This document shows, in pieces, positions 1 to 11,107 of a stretch of 64,000 bases of DNA; the stretch's first letter is position 1, and the number at the start of each line of letters is the position of its first letter. Location: assembly GCA_964036045.1 (NCBI GenBank), contig OZ038378.1, forward strand, positions 59,371,408-59,435,407. Reading direction: 5' to 3'. The notes under the pieces were generated by a model. It made no database searches. It was not told where the DNA came from and was given only the letters and a program-made list of their open reading frames with translations. A program made the position numbers and the translations under genes. This DNA is from Eutreptiella sp. 'Long Island Sound 2002' (Eukaryota > Euglenozoa > Euglenophyceae > Eutreptiales > Eutreptiaceae).

Positions 1-908
1 CTAGGGCTCTTGCCGCCGGGGCTCCTGCGAAGTCCGTTCGCCAGGATTTCTGGCCTCTTCCCTCCTGGCGTCTGGTGTTGACTGCCCGTTCTCCTGCGGT
101 CTCCTCCTTCTCGGCCCTGCCATGTCCTCGCGTGCACCGTGTCCTCTTGACCTCAGTCGGTGACTTCTGGACCATCTGGTCATTTTCAAAGAGCTCCACG
201 AGGCTGGGCAACCACAGTTCCCGGATATTTGTTTTTCTCCATCAGATTCCCTCATTAGCTGGCCAAGGCAATCGGGTAGTATGCACACATTCAAATTCGT
301 CGGGGGAAACGCATACACGTGCGCCATTTTGATGCTATGCCATCTATCCCACGACAGGAGGTGTCGCCACGGCAGTTCCAACCAACCGAGGTATGTAGCG
401 ACTGCTCGCCTCCATGCATGCCATCTGGCCTCTCCTCTGCCTGTCCCCTGCAAGAGCTTGGCCCTACCCATTTCGAGGTGTGCTGCGCGTCCCAGCGCTG
501 GTGCCTCACCAGAGGCGATCCTGCGAAGCCATGAAGCCCATGCCTGCGCGTACGGGCACAGGTGCCGCGTGATTTGGCGGTGGTCTCGTTGGATCCGCTG
601 GTACGTGCTCCCCACCTTGGAAATTTTCAATCGCCGGGGTGATGATATCTCGCCCACCCTACACAGCGTGGTAAAGGACAGGTCCGCCGCTGCATAGATT
701 CCAGTCCCCCACCCTGAAGCACGATTCAGCCATAAGCTGAAGGAGGTCGGGCCCCCCGAACTGTCGTTGCCCCCAGGAAGCCATCGCCGCCTTGGAGAGC
801 CCGCATAGCCTGTCCCACTGTAAGGGGGGGATCCAACCCAAGGCACCCCCCAAGAAGACGTCTCATATCGGATGTGGGTATGATGCTTGTCAATAGATTC
901 GGGCCACC
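1..908. other. No confident gene; possible eroded retroelement fragment
   Basis: The minus strand is open for 308 codons here, but most of that translation has no recognisable organisation. One short stretch near 280-330 (minus) reads VYAFPPTNL, which resembles the AFPP/NPPF motif of Dam-like domains in DIRS-type and related retroelements. The frame seems lost on both sides of it. I treat the interval as noncoding or a very old retroelement fragment. Confidence 0.25.
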
Positions 909-1206
909 CTCGCCCTCCTGTCGCCATCCTGTCGCCTCCCTGTCGCCTCCCTGTCGCTGTTTTGGCACTTTCAGCCCCCTGTCGCTCCCCTGTCGCTTGC
1001 CTGTCGCTTCCCTGTCGCTGTCCTGTCGCTCCCCTGTCGCTCTCCTGTCGCTTCCCTGTTGCTTTCCTGCCGCGCTCCTGTCGCTATCCTGTCGCTTCCT
1101 GTCGCTTCCTGTCGTTTCCTGTCGCCATGCTACTTTTTGCCTGGCGCCTTCCTGTCGCTCTCCTGTCGCTCTCCTGTCGTTCCCTCCTGTCGCTCTCCTG
1201 CCGCCG
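909..1206. repeat. CTGTCGC minisatellite, block 1
   Basis: Degenerate tandem array built on a roughly 10-12 bp unit, (T)CCCTGTCGC or CTCCTGTCGC, with many single-base variants. It leaves several frames open on both strands (Cys/Leu/Ser/Pro-rich on plus, Asp/Arg/Gln-rich on minus). Those ORFs follow from the repeat and are not annotated as genes. The same unit returns in the same orientation at 3178-3640. Confidence 0.9.
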
Positions 1207-1273
1207 CGCTGAAGTGCCGGACCCGTTTCGGCCGAGCCATAGCGCCCCCGAGGGCTGTGGCGGGCGATTCCCT

Positions 1274-1672
1274 TCAACCGCTGTTAATGGCGGCGTGAGG
1301 GTTGTAGTGGGTTGCAAACCTGCTGTCAGAAAAGATACGGACCAAATCCAGGAAGAAGCTCCCGGGCAGCAGGTTGGAAGTGTGGATGCAAGTACTTTCA
1401 TGGATTGCATCCCACTCCGCCTTCCCTAAAGTCCATGTCTGTCTGCCGTACAGATCACTCAACTGCATGCAAATGGGCGTACTGCAGATCTTCGCCACGC
1501 TGAAGTGCTTCAGCAGCTCAATCTTGTACTTGTCAGAGTCCTCTCTGAACGCGCTGGTGTCGGCTAAAACCTTGTTGCCCAACAGGTCCATCAGGGGTGT
1601 GTTGACCTCGGTGCTGTGCACCCGGGCCTCAAAGAGCCACTGCCTCAGGCTCTTGAAGCCATCGTTGGACAA
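1274..1672 (-). pseudogene. Unrecognised coding remnant, minus strand
   Basis: A 132-codon minus-strand ORF with natural-looking composition: mixed hydrophobic and charged residues, and segments such as LMDLLGNKVLADTSAF and LYGRQTWTLGKAEWDAI. It ends at a TAA near 1274. Coding-like sequence seems to continue upstream (higher coordinates, to about 1790) in a different frame, with a segment VVTAMLAAMGRTWTREKEV. This suggests either a frameshift near 1670 or an exon boundary. I recognise no family or conserved motif. It could be the 3' part of a host gene or of a transposon ORF. Confidence 0.3.
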
Positions 1673-1916
1673 ACCCCGAAATGACTTCCTTCTCGCGTGT
1701 CCAAGTGCGGCCCATTGCAGCCAGCATGGCCGTCACCACACGCAGCTGGTACGGCACTTCACTGCACAGGCTCCATGTTCTGCCACTCTCAGTGACCAAA
1801 AGACAATGAGGATCGAAGGGTTGGTCAGTGCCTGCAAAGTAACAGGTTGCGTGTAGCAGGGTTGGTTACTGTCCAACAGGCGAGCGGTCTGCTCCTTGCC
1901 GCGTGTGCCCTCGCTG

Positions 1917-2561
1917 GTGTGCACAGTTGTGCTGTGCTGTGCCGTGCGGTGCTAAATTGTGCTGTGCTGTGCCATGCGGTGCTGAGTTGTGCTGCGCTGT
2001 GCCGTGCGGTGCTGATTGGTGCTGTGCTGTGCCGTGCGGTGCTGAATGGTGCTGAGCTGTGCCGTGCGGTGCTGAATGGTGCTGTACTGTGCTAAGTGGT
2101 GCTGTGCTGTGCCGTGCGGTGCTAAATTGTGCTGCTGTGCCGTGCGGTGCTGATTGGTGCTGTGCTGTGCCGTGCGGTGCTAAATTGTGCTGTGCTGTGC
2201 CGTGCGGTGCTGAGTTGTGCTGCGCTGTGCCGTGCGGTGCTGATTGGTGCTGTGCTGTGCCGTGCGGTGCTGAATGGTGCTGAGCTGTGCCGTGCGGTGC
2301 TGAATGGTGCTGTACTGTGCTAAATGGTGCTGTGCTGTGCCGTGCGGTGCTAAATTGTGCTGCTGTGCCGTGCGGTGCTGATTGGTGCTGTGTCGTGCCG
2401 TGCGATGCTAAATTGTGCTGTGCTGTGCCGTGCGGTGCTGATTGGTGCTGTGCTGTGCCGTGCGGTGCTGCATTGTGCTGTGCTGTGCCGTGCGGTGCTG
2501 AGTTGTGCTGTGCTGTGCCGTGCGGTGCTGAATGGTGCTGTGCTGTGCTGTGCGGGAGAGC
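1917..2561. repeat. 30-bp minisatellite with higher-order repeat
   Basis: Tandem array of a 30-bp unit (core TGCTGTGCTGTGCCGTGCGG then TGCTGAATGG, TGCTAAATTG, TGCTGAGTTG or TGCTGATTGG). The order of variant units repeats with a spacing of about 228 bp: the rare variant GCTGTACTGTGCTAA lies at about 2082 and again at about 2310. The 30-bp period is divisible by three, so several frames stay open. The Cys/Ala/Val-rich ORFs on plus are by-products. Confidence 0.92.
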
Positions 2562-3177
2562 TCAGAGAGAGACCTCGGAAACAGGGCAGAGACGTTGCCT
2601 GTTCCTGGGGTCGTGAACGCGTTGTTGCCGGGCTCCTCCGGAATCCTCGGATGGGCGATAGATCAGTGCAAGGAAACCTGTGAGGAAAAATAGGTCCTGA
2701 TCTTGGGGATAGAAATGGGTCGGCTATCACTGCGGCACACTGATCGAGCAGCTAAGTTGTACACACACAAGGACCTTTTCTTTCTTGCTCTTATTTGTTT
2801 CTGACTGTGTTATTTTTGTCCTCTTCTTGCCACATTTTCCGGTTATTTTTTATAGTGAGTTCTCGTGAGTTCTTGCTGTCGGGACGAGTTCTTGTTTTCG
2901 GGATGTCGGGACCAGTCATGATCGGGACAGTTTGCAGTTGAAACTTATCTTTATCTTTATCATTTGGCCTTCAGTTTCAGGTGAAATCTACCTGCTGAAT
3001 GTAGTGATTCCATAAAAGATTAAAATTCACCAAATGGTAAAAGTTTATCCATGTAACAATGAAATGACATCTTCATAAGAATCCCAATAAATCTAAAACA
3101 TTGGTTCTCATTTTCTTTACATATATCCACCTATATAAAAAACCATGTAATATTTTGTCTCACTTGTTGTCCTCCAC
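2562..3177. other. AT-rich spacer, no gene seen
   Basis: About 600 bp between two minisatellites. It is AT-rich from about 2770 onward and has no convincing ORF, structural motif or terminal repeat. Confidence 0.5.
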
Positions 3178-3640
3178 AAGCCTGTCGCTCTCCTGTCGCC
3201 TTCCTGTCGCCTTCCTGTCGCCTTCCTGTCGCCTTCCTGTCACAAAAGAACACCCTGCCGCTCTCCTGTTGCTCTCCTGTCGCTCTCCTGTCGCTCTCCT
3301 GTCGCTCCCTCCTGTCGCTTCCCTGTCGCTTCCCTGTCGCCGCTAGCCCTGTTGCCCTCCTGTCGTCTTCCTGTCGCTTTCCTGTCGCTTATCCTGTCGC
3401 TATGTCTTTTTTCCTGTCGCTTCCCTGTCGTCTCCCTGTTGCCACCCTGTCGCCGCCCTGTCGCCCTCCTGTCGCCCTCCTGTCGCAGCTCTCCTGTCGC
3501 CTTCCTGTCGCCTGCCTGTGGCTTCCTGTCGCTTTCCTGCCGCTTTTCTGCCGCTTTCCTGTCGTCTTCCTGTCGCCACCCTGTCGTCTTCCTGTCGCCA
3601 CCCTGTCGCCTTCCTGTCGCTCCCTGCCGCATTTCACCGT
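3178..3640. repeat. CTGTCGC minisatellite, block 2
   Basis: Second array of the CCTGTCGC-type unit, same orientation as 909-1206, with similar variants (CTGCCGC, CTGTTGC, CTGTCGTC). A short unique interruption lies at about 3240-3255. ORFs of 111-239 codons in this block reflect the repeat. Confidence 0.9.
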
Positions 3641-4183
3641 CGCCTGCCTTGCGTGGCCCGAATCTAATGGAGGAATGGGGGGGCGTGGAGAGACTTGGCC
3701 CCAGCCTGCCCCCCCCCCCCCCACCCGCCCCCCGCCTCATGTCAAAACAAAAACAACCAGGGGGCAATGGGGAAAATGGGAGAGCATGGAAAATGGGAAA
3801 ATTGAAAAACCACCACAAATCAATGGGAATGAATGGGGAAACACCTCGGAAAGCAAGAAATAGGGTAATTACAAAAAGCAGAAACAAAGCATGTGCAATG
3901 ACAAAACAAACACAACCACGCACATGCACACATAAGGACACAACCATCCTATTCATCAATTAGTTTCATCCATGCCGTCCACACATTGGAAACAGCAGGG
4001 TCAGGAGCTGCTAGGCGGTGCTGCAAAACGGGTCACACGGTCCCTGTTGGGCACAAAAGCATCCCACTGTGCCAACAAAAGAAAGGCATGCTGCATAGCA
4101 ATTTGCCTTGTTTGTCGACGTTTACTGTAACTTGGTAATCCCACACCAAGCCCACCTAGACAACGGGACAATGTGGCCCTTGT
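3641..4183. other. Intergenic, with C-homopolymer run
   Basis: Contains a run of about 13 or more C near 3708-3721, followed by A-rich sequence. I see no gene or element terminus. Confidence 0.5.
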
Positions 4184-4555
4184 CTAATCCCGCAGCTTGC
4201 CGCTTTGTGCTGCCATTACCAACCTTGCGACAGCATGCCCCATGACGGGCGTATGTGGTGTTGCCGAATCATCCTTGGTGTTGTTTTCACCATCCTCACA
4301 GACATCATTTGAAATATTCACTGCCAGCTCTATGCAAGGGGGTGCACCTGCAAGAGAGCAGGTGTGACAAACAAAACACGTGTTGCAACAGATGCGAAAC
4401 GACTGCCTGCATGTGGCACAATCCGTACCTCTGCAAAAAGTGAAAAAGTCATGGTTGCCAGCATGTGTGTCGCAGGTACCATTTGGTGCAACAATTGTGA
4501 CCACATTTACGTTGTGTCGTTGTGCACCCTTTCTTAATGGTGCCTTTGTGGCCAT
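4184..4555 (-). pseudogene. Cys-rich ORF of unknown origin
   Basis: A 123-codon minus-strand ORF with a dense cysteine cluster (FCRGTDCATCRQSFRICC, then CFVCHTC) that could bind zinc. It lies downstream, on the same strand, of the piggyBac remnant at 5179-6760, whose C-terminus also carries a Cys-rich finger. It could therefore be the tail of a second degraded piggyBac-like transposase. I see no DDE-type region attached, so this is an inference from composition and position only. Confidence 0.25.
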
Positions 4556-4889
4556 AGGTGTACCCTACCCTCCAAAAAAGGCACGATGTCAGCATCATCA
4601 GCCACTGCGTCATTCCCTTGCAAGCATTGTAGCTTCTAATGATTCTCATGCATTCAATTGCCGTGAAACGCTTTGCCGTGGACGCACATCAAACTGTGCA
4701 CGAGCAGCCAGGTGCCGTGCCACTACCACTCCTTGTCCCTTTACCCATTGCTGTAAAGGGGGCAAGTTGGAATGCAATGCCATGCTCAAAGTCGTGCATA
4801 CTATTAGAGAACCTCCCACACAATCATATTCCTTTGGCTACCATGTGTACGCTTCTGGCCGGAGGCGTGCTTTAGTAGCCAACGGTTGC

Positions 4890-5180
4890 GCGTAAGGTTT
4901 TGAAAACGCGTAGAGCGCGCACAACGCGTACAACACGTATAAACCAAGTAACACGCACAGAACGCCGAGCACGCCGAGCACGTGCCTCCAAAGACACGTG
5001 AAGAATTGAAATACTGGAACGCGCAGAACGCCCAGCACGTCGTTTTGCACGCGGGCGCACATCGAGAAGGGGCCGCGTCCTCACAATTAGGTATCCAACC
5101 TACGTGGTTGGCCCCCTTGAGTCGCACTGGTCCCATGGTTAGGGATGGCAGAGGCCTCTGCCTCCATGACCGTCTCGTTC
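4890..5180. repeat. Dispersed module, copy 1
   Basis: Begins with AACGCG-rich simple sequence (about 4905-5045), then a block containing CGTCCTCACAATTAGGTATC (about 5078), then a G/C-rich stretch with CCATGACCGTCTCG. A diverged copy with the same order lies at 6780-7040 in the same orientation. The two copies bracket the piggyBac transposase remnant. Confidence 0.6.
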
Positions 5181-6760
5181 AAGCCCCCCACTCCACCACA
5201 CTACTCCGCATCCTCCCCGTCCTCCTCATCCTCCTCATCCTCCTCATCTGCCTCGTCCTCCTCGTCCTCCTCATCCTCCTCACCCTCCTCACCATCCTCG
5301 TCCTCCTCGTCCCCCTCGTCCTCCTCATCCTCTTCATCCTCCCTGTCCTGTTCATCCTCCTCATCGTCATCCTCCTCATCTCCTCGTCCTCCTCGTCCAC
5401 CTCCATGTCCCGTGTGCCTTCCCCACCTCCATAGCCATGTCTCGGCGCAAGACACAACACGTGGAACGCCTTTCCACAACGTATACATTCATAACCGGTT
5501 CTTCCTTTCTTGCAAAAGTGGCACACACGCCAGCGTTGTGCCGCCACCGGCACGTGCACCTATTGTCGCAGTGGGGGGTCAAGGTACCGCCGCCGCATCA
5601 CTTGCCATTGTCACTCCCACATCGGAGTGGTCTCCTTGCAGAGACCCAATTGCTGGCAGGTTGCAAACACATTCACAACCGCGTACCGGAGCACAAACGC
5701 ACGCACCGCGTAGGCCCATGTCATCTGGCGGCCAACGTGTCTCATCTGCAGGGCCATGTGGTTCCCACCACTGACACCGCGCGACAGTGTGTGGTACGCC
5801 GCCACCACGGGGTGTACTTTGCAACCGCTTCCCCGGTGAGGTTGTGCCTTTCAGGCAAACCACACCTTCGTCAGCATGGGCACAACCTGGGGTCTTTGTG
5901 GCCTACCTTCGGAATCTTTTACGAGAACAAACTGTACTTGAAATCCGCAACAGTGCACACCGCCTTCTTCCCCTCCTGCACCTGCTCCCCGGCCCATGTC
6001 ACGCCGTACGTAGACCTCTTTGTCATCATGAGGAATGCCTGCTTGCTTGCGGCCAATTCCTTTTCGAGTCCGTGGGACCCGAAAAAGGAGTCAGCACATA
6101 GCACCGTCCCCTCGGGTTAGACTGCTGCCCACAACTTCATGATGTTTTTGGCATCAAAGTTTTCCGCCGCGGTGCCAAAGCGGCGTAGCGTGCCCCGTGC
6201 ACCGGTGTACAAGTACATGTCCATCACAAAACCCCATGTTGCATCCGCTAGGCAGTGCAACTGTATCCCGATTGTGTGCGGTTTCCAGGCAATAAACATT
6301 TTCAATGGGACTGCTAGCAGGCCCTTGTGGGGTACCACGGACTCATCGCAACAGGCCCCGCCTCCGATGCACCACGCCCCCGCCCATGGGCCATTGCATT
6401 CTTACTAACTCCTATCCCTAACCTGACCGTCTTCTAGTAGCGAGACCACATCGGTACGTAGCAACTTTTGCAACCAGTAATATTGGCGGCGCGTCAGCAT
6501 GTTAGCCATGTAGGGATGGTATAGTAGCCCCTTGTGGTGCCAAACTTCGTCCACCTGCATGGACCGCACCATCCCCAATAGAATTAGAAATGCATTTTAC
6601 CTTGATACTAGGGGTACCAGGTCTGGCCTTCCGTGGTCTTGCGGGGCTTGGCATTGTAGATTCACTATGGGGCCCATAATATGGTCCAACACCTCGTCCT
6701 CACTATATTTCTTTGTCTACAGAAGCACCATTTTTGGGCCTTCGGTCACCATATACCTGC
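5179..6760 (-). pseudogene. piggyBac-like transposase pseudogene
   Basis: Minus-strand remnant of a piggyBac (PGBD/Transposase_IS4-like) transposase. Read from high to low coordinates: a segment with YMANMLTRRQYYWLQKLL (about 6510-6450); VVPHKGLLAVPLKMF and KPHTIGIQLHCLADATWGFV (6338-6120), matching the piggyBac core around its second catalytic Asp (DE..VPFKGR, KPHKWGIK..LAD); then ADSFFGSHGLEKELA and FLMMTKRSTYGVTW (6104-5920), matching the block with the third Asp; then GGNHMALQMRHVGRQ (about 5780); then a C-terminal cysteine finger, VCHFCKKGRTGYECIRCGKA (about 5530-5470). An in-frame TAA at 6117-6119 separates the first two core blocks, and at least two frameshifts follow. The tail merges into the TCC repeat at 5205-5400, which would encode an acidic or Arg/Met-rich tail. 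Family assignment is fairly secure. The gene is dead. Confidence 0.75.
5205..5400. repeat. TCC/TCATCC trinucleotide tract
   Basis: Imperfect (TCC)n with CTCATCC and CTCGTCC variants. It encodes poly-Ser on plus and Asp/Glu- or Arg/Met-rich peptides on minus. It overlaps the 3' end of the minus-strand piggyBac remnant and may derive from an acidic C-terminal tail. Confidence 0.85.
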
Positions 6761-6779
6761 TAGTACGTTATCCCCGTAA

Positions 6780-7040
6780 GCTAGGAGAACGCACAACACG
6801 AGGATAACACTCCGCAACGCGGAGAACGCGGAAAACGAGGACAACGCTTCCAGAAGCACAGGCGGAAGCACGAAACGGGAACGCAGAAAATGCGTAAAAC
6901 GCAGCACACCTATGTTGGGGGGGGCGTCCTCACAATTGGGTATCCAGCCTATGCGATCGGTCCCCCCCAGGGTTCTCACCGGTGCCCATGGGTGGGGACG
7001 GCACAGGCTTGGCGGCCATGACCTTCTCGATCCCACCACG
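6780..7040. repeat. Dispersed module, copy 2
   Basis: Same order as 4890-5180: AACGCGGAGAACGCGGAAAA-type simple sequence, then CGTCCTCACAATTGGGTATC (about 6928), then a G/C-rich block with CCATGACCTTCTCG. On minus, both copies can encode the phrase GWIPNCEDA. Downstream, 7060-7260 would encode an acidic peptide on minus, which might be a piggyBac N-terminus. That link is uncertain. Confidence 0.55.
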
Positions 7041-7811
7041 GCCGCCTCCGCCACCCCATGTACTGCACGCTGAAGGAGAAGTTCTCCAACGTGTCGTCCT
7101 CTACGCTTCCTCTAGTTTCCTCTGCCTCCTCCTCTTCTTCTTCCTCATCGCTATCCGGCTCCTCCTCGTCCTCGCTGTCGGCTTCTGGGTTGTCCTCCCT
7201 GGCGTCCCCCTCATGAGTCTCCTCGCTAATGGGCCGCTCGCTTTACTCGGCGTCCTTCGTGTTTGTCGTAGTGATCCCGTGCGCGGCCGCAAAGCATTGC
7301 ACATGCAACGACCGTTAGCTTTGCTAACTGGGGTTTTATTTGCCTGTCTCATTTGTTCCACATGGTTTTTGAAATTTTGCCTAGGGAAGATGGCAGAGTG
7401 TATGGAATTTCAAGATTACCTCCAGGCCGGAGTGCACGACTCTGTGTGAGAGGGAACCCCAGCAGCATCCTGGACAAAGGCAAAAATGAGGTTAACCAAG
7501 TCCCTTCGCCATCTGGGGGATTTGCGTTTGCAATGGCTCCAGACTTTTGCCAGTGCCTCAGGATTTCGAGGGACAGGGGATGCGCTCATTGAGAACCTCG
7601 TTGGGTACACATCGACAGAGCACGTCCAAAAAAACATGACCACGGGAGCCTTTGCAAATATCCGGGTACAGTCTTAAAATGTCAGCAAAACGTCGGACCT
7701 TGCCTTGATGAGCCTATTGGAAGGGCGGGATGCCCTTCTCAAGTCCCTCACGGAGAAAGTCAACAGTCTCTCGGAAGCCACCACGCGATCAGAGAAATCT
7801 GTACCACCTCT

Positions 7812-9263
7812 GTGCCTCAAGGAAGTGCATTACCTGGCCCCGGTATGGAACCACCCTCAATGGGTCACCAGGGTCCTGTACTACCTCAATTGCGCGATCC
7901 TCAAGAAGGCCCTGCCGCTGTACGCCATGAGAATGACCCCCAAAGTGGGATGACGAAGCGCACAAACCTCTCCTCTTCAACCTCTCCAACAATCAAAAGA
8001 AGGATACAACGGTATGGACTGAGGTGGTGGGGACTGGAGATTCAGCGTAGGATGCCTGTATGGACGAAAGCTCAGGCACAACTCCCCCCGGTGTTGTCCC
8101 TGAATAGCTCTGCGGTGCTCATGGAGGAGTCTCAATGGCTGCTGGTGTGGTCTTCCGTCCACTGTTATAAAGAACGATATAATTCGGACTCTACATCCTC
8201 TAAGCAAGCAGCAGCGGACCCTGACTTCACTTCAGGCCTAAGTACAACAGGGGCACGCCTCCAAAAGGCCATGCGACGTCGTATCATAATGGTGGATGGA
8301 GTTGAGTACTTTGAGGTCCATTAAGGAGAGTGGATGCGATTGGACTCCGCCCCAGTGGGGCCCTGTAAAACATGCAAAGGACACGGGTCCATCGAGAGGC
8401 ACTGGGTGTGGAATCGCCCCAGATTTGAGTGACGAGACTTGGCGGCTCAGCTGGTGGACGCGACAGCAATGCTACAACGGCTGGACCGCTTCCGAAGAGG
8501 AAGGTCTGTGTTGGCACCAACCCATGTGGCTTCCCAGCACGTCATCGACTGGCCGGCGGTGGTGGATGCATGGCAAATCTTGGGTGAGACCGACCCCACG
8601 GCGTGCCCAGGGACCTATCTGGTTTCAGCGTGGCGACCATCAACAAGGAGAATCTGCACGAGCCACCTTCGGCGATTTGCCCAGTTCGGAGGAACTGTGC
8701 AACCCCGGCACATGCAGGCGTTGGCGGAAAAGGTCCTATATATACTCTCCATGTTTGCCCAGGGCCAGAAGTCGGCGGGGGCCAGAGGATGCATATCCGC
8801 CCTCAAGGGGGTGGCTCACCTGGGCTTTGCGGACCACCATCAGGCTGCCCGGCTGCGTGGCCAGGACGAGGAACTTGCTTGGGGTCGGGGCCTCCGGCTC
8901 CTCCTCCTCGTGGCCAAAGGGCCCAAGAGGACAACCTTCGGGGGCAAAGGGTTGGGCGGACGCATCGATCACCGGCCCTGCAGAAATCTCTGGTGCCCAT
9001 GGCCCTGGGCGATGGGTGGTGTACAGCACCGTCTGGTCCAGCCCACGGTCGCAAGCGGTCGCAGGCGGTCGCAAGCGCTTGAGATGCCCTTTTTGGCCCG
9101 AAATCCCCTTTTGAGGGCTCCACGCAGTTGTAATACGGCTTGTTACCCGTCTACGCACATATTTTCTTGTGCTCTTTGCCATGAAAGTAGTTTTCACCAG
9201 ACTTTAATTTTAGCTGAAAAAAACGGTTTTGTACCCGAAGGTAACAATTGCATAGGTAGATGA
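7812..9263 (+). pseudogene. Tyrosine-recombinase element remnant
   Basis: One plus-strand frame stays open from about 7812 to 9263 apart from a TAA at 8322-8324 and a TGA at 8430-8432. The middle piece (8334-8429) has a compact zinc-finger-like motif, CKTCKGHGSIERHW. The last piece contains SAWRPSTRRICTSHLRRFAQ (about 8620-8680) followed by a helical stretch AEKVLYILSMFAQGQKSAGA. This is the pattern of the N-terminal core-binding domain of tyrosine recombinases found in DIRS, Ngaro and Crypton elements. I could not find the catalytic domain (R..HxxR..Y), so the remnant is truncated or frameshifted after about 8840. It may be a YR retroelement or Crypton fossil. Confidence 0.5.
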
Positions 9264-10765
9264 CGTCATGACTGTCAAAAAAAGTGACGATGAGGTCTGA
9301 AGGACCAAAATTTGCTGCCGTGGCAAATCGGTTCCCAGTCTCATTCTTGATGTCCCCACTCGTGCACGTGAGGCCCAAAAAGTATTTTGTGACCTTCATG
9401 CAAAAGCTCCCCGCAAAAAGCGGTATCCTCCATTGGCTTCACAATTTGATGTGCCACCAGCCGTTGCTTGTTGCGTTCTTTTGATAGCCATCGTCTAGCA
9501 CCCGAGGAAGAGGGATACAATGACCACTAGGCGGTCTCAAGGTCGCCGGCATTGCAAGGCATCTTGAATGTTTTGGAAAGATAGGAATGAGCGCACGCGC
9601 AATGCCCTACAAAAGACGGCCAAGCAAAAGGGGCAAGCGACAGATCCAACGGAAGCTAACAAGGTGCGTATTCAGCGTGCCAAGTGGAAAAAGGCCAAGG
9701 CACCCTGCATCCAACCACTTGAGTTGACAATGAGGCAGGCAACAAGCCATTTGCAATGCTACTATTTAGTGCAAGAGACCATTGCAATATGTCTTTCCTT
9801 CAATCAGTTAATGCATGGCACACTTGGAGGGACGGAGAGAGGGAGGCCGGGCGGGTTGGAGGGATTGGCGGAGTGAGTGTATGGGTTATGCCATCTGTAA
9901 TAGACGTGTACGAAAATTTTCTTAAGCGGTGGAAGAGAGTCGCAGGCGGTCGCAGGCGGTGGGTACTCCCTTGGGTACATTGCACACGCAACATGCCACA
10001 TTAGACATTAGACACTAGACGTTATGCACATACGTGCCCCGCTCTTCATTTGAATGGTACGGGGCAGCGACTACGCCGCGGAAGCCTGCCGCGATACGGG
10101 AAGAATTTGTAGCGGTCCATAAAATGGGCCGCGAGACTGGTTGAGGAGTACGTCTGCTTGACGGGCTAGGGGATGGGGGAACCCAAGGCAAGCTGCTCAA
10201 AGGAGGGGCGAGTCAGGTCCCGGCTGCCCCCAGCAGCCCTTGTTGCACGGTCGCCCTGCCCTCAACAGCGACGAGCCCATGGGAACGGTGGGAATCTAGG
10301 GCAACGATGTCCTGCTGGTTCGTGGCCCTTCATGGCTGTACCTCAAACCACTTCAGCTGGTGGTGGACACATATCTTGCTGCCATGCCGGGCGCCTTTGC
10401 AGCCATCGCTGGCTGAGCGCAACCCCTCAACCGGGGCTTCAAATGGCATGCGGGGCCGGAGGCCTGCGAAGTTGATCCATGCCGAAGCGGAGACAATGTT
10501 GTGGATGCAGTGGGGATGCACCCGCAAAGTCTTTGTTGGGTGCGTGGCGTGGGTGTGCGTCAGGGAACCCTTGCACTGTGATAGGTTGGGAATTTGCAAC
10601 ATTGACATGGTACGTCTGCTAGGGCTGCAGTTCATAGGGTGAATCGCCGCTCGTCGTTGCCTGTCCGCCGCTTGTCGCCGGCTTTCGGTGGCGAGTTTTG
10701 CTTGGGACTTTTATCCTGAAGGAATGACGTTCTAAGAGATTTTAAGGGCTGGATCTGTAGGGCTT
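9264..10765. other. No recognisable gene
   Basis: Several short ORFs exist, the longest 102-111 codons at 9568-9876 and 10307-10642. None carries a motif I recognise. A short GGTCGCAGGC tandem motif occurs at about 9945-9965, related to one at about 9046-9080. Confidence 0.4.
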
Positions 10766-11059
10766 TTGATCTACCTTCATATGGTGTTTTCATCAGAATG
10801 GTTCAGCGACCTATCTTGGAAAAAATCGATGCGCAACGTATTATGGAAATTAAAGCTTATAGCCACCAAACTCATGGTTATCATAGATGATGAGTTCGTT
10901 GCAAACCCAACATCCCCCCTACAACGCTCTTCCATGCTCCTTTCAGATGGGCATATCATTTACTATGGGGAAGCGTCTCACATGGTGATTTTCTTCTGCG
11001 AAGACATCCCTCAATTTAAATTAAACGGTGTTTCCCTACCCAAGGCTCCCATCATTTGA
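10766..11059 (+). pseudogene. Possible ABCG-transporter fragment
   Basis: The 97-codon ORF includes SSMLLSDGHIIYYGEASHMV followed by IFFCED. This resembles the segment after the Walker B/H-loop of ABCG (PDR/WBC) half-transporters, where the consensus is roughly LLL-G-IVY-G then FF. No Walker A, signature motif or membrane segments are found nearby. At best it is one exon or a fossil fragment, and the match could be chance. Confidence 0.28.
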
Positions 11060-11107
11060 CAGCAAGCATCCCAGGATACACCATACTCCTGAAGGTGCCC
11101 TCCATTG

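Noticed and set aside
1-927. 308-codon minus ORF as a complete gene
   Set aside because: It runs off the window edge, has low-complexity composition, and only one nine-residue motif resembles a known domain.
909-3640. CRISPR array or protein-coding repeats in the minisatellites
   Set aside because: Units are contiguous and degenerate with no unique spacers. ORFs occur in several frames at once, as expected for short-period repeats.
5145-5774. Ser-rich plus-strand protein
   Set aside because: The poly-Ser run is the TCC repeat. The minus strand carries the piggyBac finger upstream of the same repeat, which explains the sequence better.
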